Below, piece after piece: positions 1 to 4,732 of a stretch of DNA of 5,436 nucleotides. Numbering within the stretch: the stretch's first letter is position 1; each line of letters starts with the position of its first letter. The position numbers and the translations under genes are program-made. This DNA comes from Nitrospirota bacterium. GTDB lineage: Bacteria; Nitrospirota; Nitrospiria; Nitrospirales; UBA8639. Location: NCBI GenBank assembly GCA_003235785.1, contig QJYE01000411.1:1-5436 (forward strand), in the 5' to 3' direction. Under the pieces are notes generated by a model, which was not told the DNA's origin, ran no database searches, and worked only from the letters and a program-made list of their open reading frames with translations.

Positions 1-45
1 GTCCATCTTTTTGCATATCATTGAGAAGTCAAAATATATACTATT

Positions 46-74
46 TTGATATGTAAAATGAATATCGATAGCAT
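46..74 (+). promoter_or_regulatory. Candidate sigma-70 promoter of the small secreted protein gene, with an overlapping inverted repeat
   Basis: A -35-like TTGATA (46-51) and a -10-like TAGCAT (69-74) are separated by 17 bp, which would start transcription near position 81, about 100 bases before the gene. A perfect 8-bp inverted repeat, TCAAAATA (29-36) and TATTTTGA (42-49), overlaps the -35 box. A second nested pair is CATATCA (14-20) and TGATATG (47-53). This arrangement suits a repressor or activator site, but the DNA is AT-rich, where such matches arise easily, so the call is tentative. Confidence 0.35.
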
Positions 75-161
75 TAGATTAAGTTTGTCATGTATGCGGC
101 TCGGAAAAGATTTGAGCCAAGCAGAGCATTCAACTAGTGGCAATCTTCATTGTTTTTTCAA

Positions 162-170
162 GAAGGAGGT
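162..170 (+). promoter_or_regulatory. Strong Shine-Dalgarno that fixes the start at 180
   Basis: GAAGGAGGT is an almost full-length complement to the 3' end of 16S rRNA and lies 9 bases before the ATG at 180. It decides in favour of that ATG over the in-frame TTG at 240, which would give a shorter, more usual signal peptide but has only a weak purine stretch in front of it. Confidence 0.75.
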
Positions 171-179
171 ACTAACTAG

Positions 180-629
180 ATGAACATCTATGAATTTATC
201 TCAGGGTACCAACGAAATCTTGATTCGAGAATTCATCCATTGAGAAGAGTAAAGAAAATAGTCCTCATTGCCAGTCTGGTGGCCCTTTCTTGCCTTGTCT
301 TTTCTTTTGCCTGGGCAGGCGATTATACCTATGCTAATGCTCCTGAGGCTCACATTCACTTAACGGGCTTGTCGATAGTAATCGGTCCGGGGGGATTTCG
401 TTTAGGGATTGGGGAGCCTTCTTATGGTCGAGCGTATTTGCCATACGTGTATGTGGTGCCTGCTCCTCAACCTTATTGGAAGCAATCAAGGCATTTCGGC
501 CATAATTACCACCATGTGGCACCTCCACGGTTTAAACGTGGTCCTGTGTGGAAAAACGATGGACTAGTAGGCCATTTTCGAGGGAATAAGGGTCGAGGAA
601 ATGGCGGGTCTCGTGGAGGACACCGATAA
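180..629 (+). CDS. Small secreted basic protein, Tyr/Pro middle and Gly/Arg/His-rich tail, function unknown
   Basis: I do not recognise a named family. The 149-residue product has a basic N-terminus (RRVKK, residues 22-26), a hydrophobic segment at 27-44 and a likely signal peptidase site after AWA (residue 46), so the mature protein of about 103 residues should be periplasmic or outside the cell. The mature part has a Gly/Ile stretch (62-78), a Tyr/Pro/Val stretch ending in PYW (81-100), scattered His residues including a HH pair (111-112), and a low-complexity Gly/Arg/Asn/His tail (131-149). It is strongly basic. The N-terminal extension before the hydrophobic core is longer than usual; either the leader is unusually long or the true start is TTG 240, though the strong ribosome site supports ATG 180. 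The gene stands alone, with a candidate promoter upstream and a terminator downstream. Small His/Tyr/Pro-rich secreted proteins are common in environmental bacteria and mostly uncharacterised. That it is a real gene is well supported; its role is not. Confidence 0.8.
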   Translation: MNIYEFISGYQRNLDSRIHPLRRVKKIVLIASLVALSCLVFSFAWAGDYTYANAPEAHIHLTGLSIVIGPGGFRLGIGEPSYGRAYLPYVYVVPAPQPYWKQSRHFGHNYHHVAPPRFKRGPVWKNDGLVGHFRGNKGRGNGGSRGGHR

Positions 630-687
630 GAAGTAGTAAGTGTTTATCAATAATAAGTAGGTGGTTCAACAAAAACGCTATGCATAC

Positions 688-727
688 AACCCGTGGGGGG
701 CTTCCTCCTCACGGGTTTTCTGTTTGT
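688..727 (+). terminator. Intrinsic terminator of the small secreted protein gene
   Basis: AACCCGTG (688-695) pairs with CACGGGTT (710-717), and the stem continues inward through 696-700 with 705-709 (three G-C and two G-U pairs) to a CTTC tetraloop. A U-rich tail, TTTTCTGTTTG, follows from 716. It lies about 60 bases after the stop codon at 629 and closes a single-gene transcript. Confidence 0.8.
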
Positions 728-729
728 CA

Positions 730-1105
730 TCGAGAGCTGTTGGGAATGGGAATGCCAATGGGTCTATTGAGAATTTTTTTTCATCTTTGAAGACGGGGTG
801 CGCAGATTGGGAAGGGTTAGGGATTGGTCATCCCATTCATCTTCCATAGGTGGAATGGCTTTGGCCTTCTGTCGCCGGTGAATTTGCGTGTGAATGCGTG
901 GCTTGGCGGGCCTGAGTGCTTCGGAGAGTTTTTCCGGTGGATCAGGTTGAGTCATGGGGAAAAAGAACTCATAGGTGAAAGCCTCACTTCATGGGGCCTC
1001 TTGAATCGCTCCATGTATTCTAAAGATATCAGGTCTCAGATGAAATACTGCAGACTTTGTGAAGGAAAGATTGTTTTTCGCGCTCCCTAAATTGGAGTGT
1101 CAATA
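730..1105. other. Gene-poor stretch with no supportable gene
   Basis: Open frames here (661-849 and 824-1090 on plus, 764-955 on minus) lack ribosome sites, signal peptides and any domain pattern I recognise. The plus and minus frames across 824-955 translate equally plausibly, as expected of a non-coding repeat or a decayed gene. A small inverted repeat, CCATTC (833-838) with GAATGG (853-858), is visible. The segment around 880-965 has the feel of a dispersed intergenic repeat, but only one copy lies in the window. Confidence 0.5.
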
Positions 1106-1157
1106 TATAATGCTTGAAACTAAATGAAGCAGATCACTAAAATGAAGTCTTCATTTT
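1106..1157 (+). promoter_or_regulatory. Candidate -10 box and 19-bp palindromic operator before the His/Cys secreted peptide gene
   Basis: A perfect TATAAT (1106-1111) has no convincing -35 box at the right distance, which is often seen where an activator assists. Downstream lies a palindrome with perfect 9-bp arms around one central base: AAAATGAAG (1139-1147), T, CTTCATTTT (1149-1157). A direct copy of the half-site, AAATGAAG, occurs at 1122-1129. The block ends 10 bases before the first ATG and could be a dimeric regulator's site or a hairpin hiding the translation start. No Shine-Dalgarno is visible here. Confidence 0.4.
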
Positions 1158-1167
1158 TAATTGTATC

Positions 1168-1473
1168 ATGATGCGAACACTTCGATCTCCATATCTTGCC
1201 GCTTGTTTAGTCGCCATGCTAATCATGCTTGGTGCCGTTCTCTCGGCTCAAGCCGTTGGGCATGCTTCCCAGCATTCTCAACATCACACGTCCGGCACGC
1301 ACGCGACCCCTCTCTGTAGCTGGTATTGTGCGGCTGGCCAGGTTCATGCTGGCGAGCTGGTGGACGTGGCTGCCCCCATTTTTTCCTTCCTTGGGATGGA
1401 AAATGAGGAACCGCCAACTCTCACGCCCCTATTCCTCATCCCTTCTCCTTCCCGTGCGCCCCCTTCTGTATAG
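1168..1473 (+). CDS. Small secreted His/Cys-rich peptide, putative metal-binding (DUF2946/CopL-like style)
   Basis: The 101-residue product has a typical signal peptide: basic start, hydrophobic core at 10-25, and a likely cleavage after SAQA (residue 29). The mature part opens with a His-rich stretch (His 32, 36, 39, 40, 45) followed by Cys50-Ser-Trp-Tyr-Cys54-Ala-Ala-Gly-Gln and His60, and ends in a Pro-rich tail containing RAPP. Clustered His plus a CxxxC pair suggests binding of a soft metal such as copper. Short secreted peptides of this shape, with a His cluster, a Cys/Trp segment and an RxPP tail, are known next to copper-handling genes and resemble the DUF2946 and CopL types; this is resemblance by eye, not a family match. 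The start is uncertain: ATG 1168 is followed at once by ATG 1171, and neither has a good ribosome site. The frame at 1229-1498 over the same DNA lacks an export signal and is taken as a shadow. The next gene starts about 200 bases downstream in the same direction. Confidence 0.7.
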   Translation: MMRTLRSPYLAACLVAMLIMLGAVLSAQAVGHASQHSQHHTSGTHATPLCSWYCAAGQVHAGELVDVAAPIFSFLGMENEEPPTLTPLFLIPSPSRAPPSV

Positions 1474-1522
1474 ACTGAAGCATCCATTGTTTCTTTAACA
1501 GCCCAGAATCTAAACGCTCAAA

Positions 1523-1555
1523 AGCAACAAAGGTGTTGCTATCGAGCCTCTTTTT
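1523..1555 (+). terminator. Weak hairpin plus T-run between the secreted peptide and barrel genes, possible attenuator
   Basis: AGCAACA (1523-1529) pairs with TGTTGCT (1534-1540) around an AAGG loop. A T-run (1551-1555) follows only after ten unpaired bases, so this is not a canonical terminator. It could partly terminate the upstream transcript or be an mRNA-stabilising hairpin. Confidence 0.25.
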
Positions 1556-1607
1556 CTTTAGAGATTCAAAAGCCCTATTAAAGGTCTTTGTTGTGAGGAT
1601 AATAAGA

Positions 1608-1652
1608 ATGAATGGTTTGAAATCATTTGTCTTTTTTTTGTTGCAGAGGTGA
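1608..1652 (+). CDS. Possible 14-codon leader peptide ahead of the barrel gene
   Basis: ATG 1608 is preceded by GAGGA (1595-1599) at an ideal 8-base spacing. The frame encodes MNGLKSFVFFLLQR and stops at TGA 1650-1652. That stop overlaps a GTG at 1649 in the barrel frame (GTGA), an arrangement typical of translational coupling. The peptide is hydrophobic, and eight consecutive T residues (1632-1639) lie inside it. It may be a regulatory upstream ORF or a chance frame. Its short length makes it impossible to judge from composition. Confidence 0.25.
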   Translation: MNGLKSFVFFLLQR

Positions 1653-1678
1653 TTGGAAATTTAATGTTGAGGAGTATT

Positions 1679-2842
1679 ATGGATACCGGGAATATGAAAT
1701 GGCTTACTGCAGTTCGAATTATTGGCATTGGTTTACTGGTGTGTGGAGTTTTTCTGGGAGTCGGAGCGAAAACAGCTGAGGCCGCATTACTCGAAGGGTT
1801 CCTGGATGGTTTTGAGGAAACACTGGGAGAGAATGCAGCAGCAAAGGGGGAACGGGTCACTATTGGAAATTTCTATCAGGCAGAACGGCCCGATTCGCAC
1901 GCTCCTATCGGGGTGATGCAGGATCATACCCATAACAAAGGCGAGTTTATGTTTTCCTATCGGTTCATGTACATGTATATGGACCAGATGAGAAACGGGA
2001 CCCACAACTTGTCCGCCAATGACGTGTTAAAAGATTTTGCAGTGACTCCCAAGAATATGACGACGCAGATGCATATGTTCAGTGCGATGTATGGCTTGAA
2101 TGATACTGTCACCCTCATGGCTATGCTTCCGTACATCCTGAAAAACATGGAACATCAGAATAGAGCCGGGGTCAATTTTACGACCAACTCCAGTGGATTT
2201 GGAGATGCCAAGTTGGCGGCTCTTTGGCGACTGTATGCGTTTGAAACACCAAGTATCGGTTCTCATCGGTTTCATTTGAACACCGGTGTGTCACTGCCGA
2301 CCGGTGATATTAATCCTACCGATAACACTCCATTAGGCAATAATTCATTGCTGCCCTATCCAATGCGCCTGGGTTCCGGAACCGTTGATCTGTTACCAGG
2401 TCTGACCTACACGGGGGTTCGGAACGATGTTTCCTGGGGGTTTCAGGCACTTGGGACCGTTCGGCTTGGCCACAATAGTCAGGGCTATAAGGAAGGCAAT
2501 CGATATCAATTGAATTCCTGGGGAGCGTACCGGTGGGCAAAATGGATCAGCACATCAGCGCGATTTAACTGGCAGCAATGGTACAACATCAAGAGAAAAG
2601 ACGGGCAACTTCAAACAACAGTTGGACCAATGAATATTCCACTTGTCCCCACAGCTGATCCGGATCGTCAAGCTGGTAAACGGCTGGATCTAATGGGAGG
2701 TGTCAATATTCTGTTCCCAGAGTTCATGGGCCTTGAAAATCATTTGAGTGTTGAAGCGGGTGCTCCTATTTATCAAGATCTTGATGGTCCGCAATTGAAG
2801 CAAAGCTATTCCTTCTGGGTGGGATGGCAAATGGTTATGTAA
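1679..2842 (+). CDS. Outer-membrane beta-barrel, putative transporter, Met/His-rich, likely copper-related
   Basis: The 387-residue product (from ATG 1679) begins with a signal peptide: hydrophobic core at 14-29 and likely cleavage after AEA (residue 35). The rest has the alternating amphipathic strands and aromatic-rich turns of an outer-membrane barrel and resembles the family annotated as transporter, Phenol_MetA_deg-like (PF13557). Early in the mature part is SHAPIGVMQDHTH (73-85), followed by a remarkable methionine load: 13 Met between residues 80 and 157, including the clusters MYMYM (97-101) and MTTQMHM (127-133). Met and His clusters are typical of Cu(I)-handling envelope proteins, so copper passage or efflux is a reasonable inference; the family name alone does not establish a substrate. 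The C-terminal strand, SYSFWVGWQMVM, ends in Met rather than the usual aromatic residue. Start choice: ATG 1679 has GAGGAG four bases ahead. ATG 1664 has GAGGTGAT (1646-1653) but wide spacing, and GTG 1649 overlaps a possible leader ORF. ATG 1694 would give the most classical signal peptide. The gene 56 bases downstream is probably co-transcribed. Confidence 0.85.
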   Translation: MDTGNMKWLTAVRIIGIGLLVCGVFLGVGAKTAEAALLEGFLDGFEETLGENAAAKGERVTIGNFYQAERPDSHAPIGVMQDHTHNKGEFMFSYRFMYMYMDQMRNGTHNLSANDVLKDFAVTPKNMTTQMHMFSAMYGLNDTVTLMAMLPYILKNMEHQNRAGVNFTTNSSGFGDAKLAALWRLYAFETPSIGSHRFHLNTGVSLPTGDINPTDNTPLGNNSLLPYPMRLGSGTVDLLPGLTYTGVRNDVSWGFQALGTVRLGHNSQGYKEGNRYQLNSWGAYRWAKWISTSARFNWQQWYNIKRKDGQLQTTVGPMNIPLVPTADPDRQAGKRLDLMGGVNILFPEFMGLENHLSVEAGAPIYQDLDGPQLKQSYSFWVGWQMVM

Positions 2843-2898
2843 GCAGGCGTATGCGCGTCTGTTGCTAACAGGTATGAGGGGAAAAAAGGAGAAGAGCC

Positions 2899-3705
2899 AT
2901 GAAACATAGAATCCGAATCCTGTGGGTCATAATAGGTCTGGCTATCATTGCGGGACCAAGTATGATCCATGCCTATGAGGTGGGGGAGGTACAGAAAGGT
3001 GGGACTATTCAGGGACACGTCACTTTTTTGGGTTCTCCGCCCGTGCCGGTTCAATTTAAAGTGGACAAGAACCCGGAGGTTTGTGGCCAGGAACGAAGTC
3101 TGATGAAAGTTGAGGTTCAGAACGGTTTCCTGACAGGAGCCATTGTGGTTCTAGATGGCGTAGAAAAAGGGAAGCCCTTCCCTCCACAAACATTGGCGGG
3201 AGCCGCCCCAGGGGAGGGAACTTTTCAACACCAGGGTGGGGAATCTTTGGGACTGCAAGTCCACACAAAAGGCTGCAACTTTGGTCCCTTTACGGGTGTT
3301 GTGGTGGCGGATCAGCCTATCCAATTTGAAAACCAGGATTCGATCAAACATATCCTGCATACCTTTGTGGCAAAGGGACAGAAAGGGAGTATTCTGCGCA
3401 CCATTCATAATCGGGATATTCAGCCGGATCATGAAATGCACCTGACCATGAGTTCCGGGAAACTCAAAGACAGTCGGATGGTGCGATTTGCCTGTAATCG
3501 GCACGACTTTATGGAAAACTGGCTCTATGTCGTGAAGAATCCCTATTTCGCCATTACTGATGAGAAGGGCCAATTTGTCATCGACAATATTCCACCAGGC
3601 CACTATACCCTTCGAGCCTGGCATCCTATGCTTGGCCTTCAAGAGCAAGAGGTGCAAGTGACGCCAGGAAAGGCGCTGGACACTGACTTCGGCTTTTCCG
3701 GGTAA
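2899..3705 (+). CDS. Periplasmic cupredoxin-like protein with C-terminal carboxypeptidase-regulatory-like domain
   Basis: The 268-residue product has a signal peptide (basic start, core at 7-19, likely cleavage after IHA at residue 25) and should be periplasmic. The middle follows the methylamine-utilisation/plastocyanin-like pattern: a GxIQGxVxFxG opening strand (35-45), Cys62 and Cys126, then DSIKHILH (147-154) and Cys199-Asn-Arg-His202-Asp-Phe-Met205. A His upstream of a Cys-x2-His-x2-Met cluster is the arrangement of a type 1 or related mononuclear copper site, with His151 or His154, Cys199, His202 and Met205 as candidate ligands. The C-terminal part, from about 213, reads PYFAITDEKGQF then IPPGHYTLRAWHP, the hallmark of the carboxypeptidase-regulatory-like (transthyretin-type) fold, here without any peptidase domain. 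The start has AAGGAG (2886-2891) seven bases ahead. It follows the barrel gene closely, supporting a shared transcript and a shared envelope role, perhaps periplasmic copper binding or electron transfer. The fold assignment is strong; copper occupancy is inferred. Confidence 0.85.
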   Translation: MKHRIRILWVIIGLAIIAGPSMIHAYEVGEVQKGGTIQGHVTFLGSPPVPVQFKVDKNPEVCGQERSLMKVEVQNGFLTGAIVVLDGVEKGKPFPPQTLAGAAPGEGTFQHQGGESLGLQVHTKGCNFGPFTGVVVADQPIQFENQDSIKHILHTFVAKGQKGSILRTIHNRDIQPDHEMHLTMSSGKLKDSRMVRFACNRHDFMENWLYVVKNPYFAITDEKGQFVIDNIPPGHYTLRAWHPMLGLQEQEVQVTPGKALDTDFGFSG

Positions 3706-3966
3706 GGGAATGTTGAAAAAAGCCACTAGGGCGTTCCCCTGCCTCCGCGCTCGCCGCTGAAGCCAGTTTTGGCGCGCAAGCGCGCAGGCAGGTCACCAGT
3801 TTTTCGTGGTCACGTACTGGAAGTACGCTCCGCGTGCGAACAATGGTTTCCCCCTTTCAGGATGAGCCAGGTAAGAGGTGGTCCCCTTCTGATACGCCAA
3901 GCAATACTGCGGCCTTTCTTTCGGCATGGCTTAGGACAGGACTGGATGAATTTTTTGACCATTTCC
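3706..3966. repeat. Repeat element with degenerate terminal inverted repeats, abutting the upstream stop codon
   Basis: The left end, GGGAATGTTGAAAAAAGCCA (3706-3725), matches the reverse complement of 3947-3966 at 15 of 20 positions. Inside are several palindromes: CCTGCCTCCGCGC (3738-3750) against GCGCGCAGGCAGG (3780-3792) with one mismatch, GCGCGC-AA-GCGCGC (3772-3785), and CGTACT-GGA-AGTACG (3813-3827). This looks like a small non-autonomous element or a REP-type cluster. From memory, intergenic repeats with GTTGAAAAA-type ends and a central GTAC hairpin are common in Nitrospira genomes. No coding gene is supportable within it; the short open frame at 3769-3978 is not credible. Confidence 0.4.
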
Positions 3967-4059
3967 GTCGGCTACTGAAACCAGAATTTTTCTAGCGCCT
4001 ATGCAGGCTATTTCCATGCATAATTCAACGGGCCTGGTAAAGAAAGAACCAGGGGATTT

Positions 4060-4104
4060 GAAGAAGCCGCCTTCTCGTATAGAGGAGGCGGCTTCTTCTT
4101 TTTT
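4060..4104 (+). terminator. Strong intrinsic terminator with no adjacent gene
   Basis: GAAGAAGCCGCCT (4060-4072) pairs perfectly with AGGCGGCTTCTTC (4086-4098). The stem extends inward by four more pairs (one G-U) to a short loop, and TTTTTT (4099-4104) follows. The nearest upstream plus-strand stop is 354 bases away at 3705. It may end the barrel/cupredoxin transcript after readthrough of the repeat, or a small RNA. A lesser hairpin, CCTGGT (4033-4038) with ACCAGG (4048-4053), precedes it. Confidence 0.8.
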
Positions 4105-4114
4105 AGGAGTTCCT

Positions 4115-4280
4115 CCTAAAAACGGCAGTTGGTAGGCACGCAACCCTTCGACACGCCCGCTCTGCAGGCTGGGCAGGGCGACCGGACCCTTCACCAATTG
4201 GATGAGCACTTCAAAAACCGTTCGTGCTGAGCCTGTCGAAGCATGGGCGGTGTCTCATCACAACAACTGCCGTTTTTAGG
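4115..4280. mobile_element. MITE-like 166-bp element with perfect 17-bp terminal inverted repeats
   Basis: The end CCTAAAAACGGCAGTTG (4115-4131) is repeated exactly in reverse complement at 4264-4280. The element's midpoint coincides with the palindrome CCAATTGG (4194-4201), and the two arms each hold a version of a CTTCGACA repeat in opposite orientation, so the whole unit can fold back on itself. Length, lack of a gene and inverted ends fit a non-autonomous transposable element. No target-site duplication is evident: TCCT on the left differs from TTTA on the right. The CCTA-type ends recall IS1380-family termini, but that link is a guess. Confidence 0.5.
4218..4242 (-). repeat. Widespread REP-like repeat unit inside the MITE-like element
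   Basis: The core GCTGAGCCTGTCGAAG, read here on plus, belongs to a repeat I know to be dispersed in many bacterial genomes, where its translation yields spurious peptides containing LSLSKH. A degenerate partner in the opposite orientation lies at 4144-4185, beginning CCCTTCGACA and ending GGGCGACCGG. It supports calling this region repetitive and the open frames over it (4224-4436 and 4243-4494) non-genic. Confidence 0.55.
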
Positions 4281-4391
4281 TTTATTGGACCATGGTTCAT
4301 TCAGGCGCGTTCGCGGAACACCGCTCGATGTGTTTCTGTTTGTTTTTCCAGGTTTGATGAGACCGGGAGATGGGTTGCATCAGCGGTTCAA

Positions 4392-4409
4392 CCTAGAAAC
4401 GGCAATTGG
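4392..4409 (+). repeat. Third, diverged copy of the MITE-like terminal repeat
   Basis: CCTAGAAACGGCAATTGG matches 4115-4132 at 16 of 18 positions, in the same orientation as the left end and opposite to the right end at 4264-4280. I find no matching inverse end downstream, so this may be the stump of a second element or a solo end. A 111-bp spacer (4281-4391) lies between the two outward-facing ends. Confidence 0.45.
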
Positions 4410-4732
4410 GCGCGAAAAAGCCATGCCAGCTATTAATGTGCAGAGGAAATTTTTACAACTCGTGGTCACCGTACGGGTGATGAGAGATATTTAAAATTTG
4501 CGAGGTGCGTGAAGAGCTTGTGCAGACCTTCGTGATCCAAGAGCTTTTTTAAGTTTAAGAAGAGTATGTTTATTTAAAGAGAATGGTATCGATGAGAATG
4601 AAGGTAGGAGTCGGTAATAGAGGAAACGAATACCCGTCCTGGCTGGATGCCCCTTCAGATCATAGCTGTCTGACAAATGGAGTTCACGACAAATCCTCTG
4701 GGTGGTCATGACTCAATCGTATCGGCCATCCA
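4410..4732. other. Non-coding stretch with a possible gene remnant on the minus strand
   Basis: No intact gene is supportable here. A small inverted repeat, TCACC (4466-4470) with GGTGA (4476-4480), is present. On minus, a 72-codon frame (4709-4491) begins with RICRELHLSDS, reminiscent of a LuxR-type helix-turn-helix, then loses all resemblance; its ATG overlaps the TGA of a tiny upstream frame. I see no convincing intrinsic terminator for the minus-strand gene that ends at 4733. Confidence 0.35.

Noticed and set aside
138..154. A sigma-54-like TGGCA...TTGT before the first gene
   Set aside because: The spacing between the GG and G elements is one base too long for the strict sigma-54 requirement, and the final C is missing.
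94..183. A 29-codon frame ending in an ATGA overlap with the small secreted protein gene
   Set aside because: It has no ribosome site, and its last codons are formed by the strong Shine-Dalgarno of the real gene.
824..1090. An 88-codon plus-strand frame in the gene-poor stretch
   Set aside because: No ribosome site, no domain, no signal peptide, and the opposite strand is open as well.
1229..1498. An alternative plus frame over the His/Cys peptide gene
   Set aside because: It lacks the signal peptide and the His/Cys pattern that make the other frame convincing.
3151..3726. A 191-codon open frame on minus opposite the cupredoxin-like gene
   Set aside because: It lies antisense to a well-supported gene with signal peptide, ribosome site and recognisable domains, and its own translation shows no domain or export signal.
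4224..4494. Two overlapping plus frames across the MITE-like element
   Set aside because: They start inside the repeat, one with the familiar spurious LSLSKH peptide, and have no ribosome sites or domain pattern.
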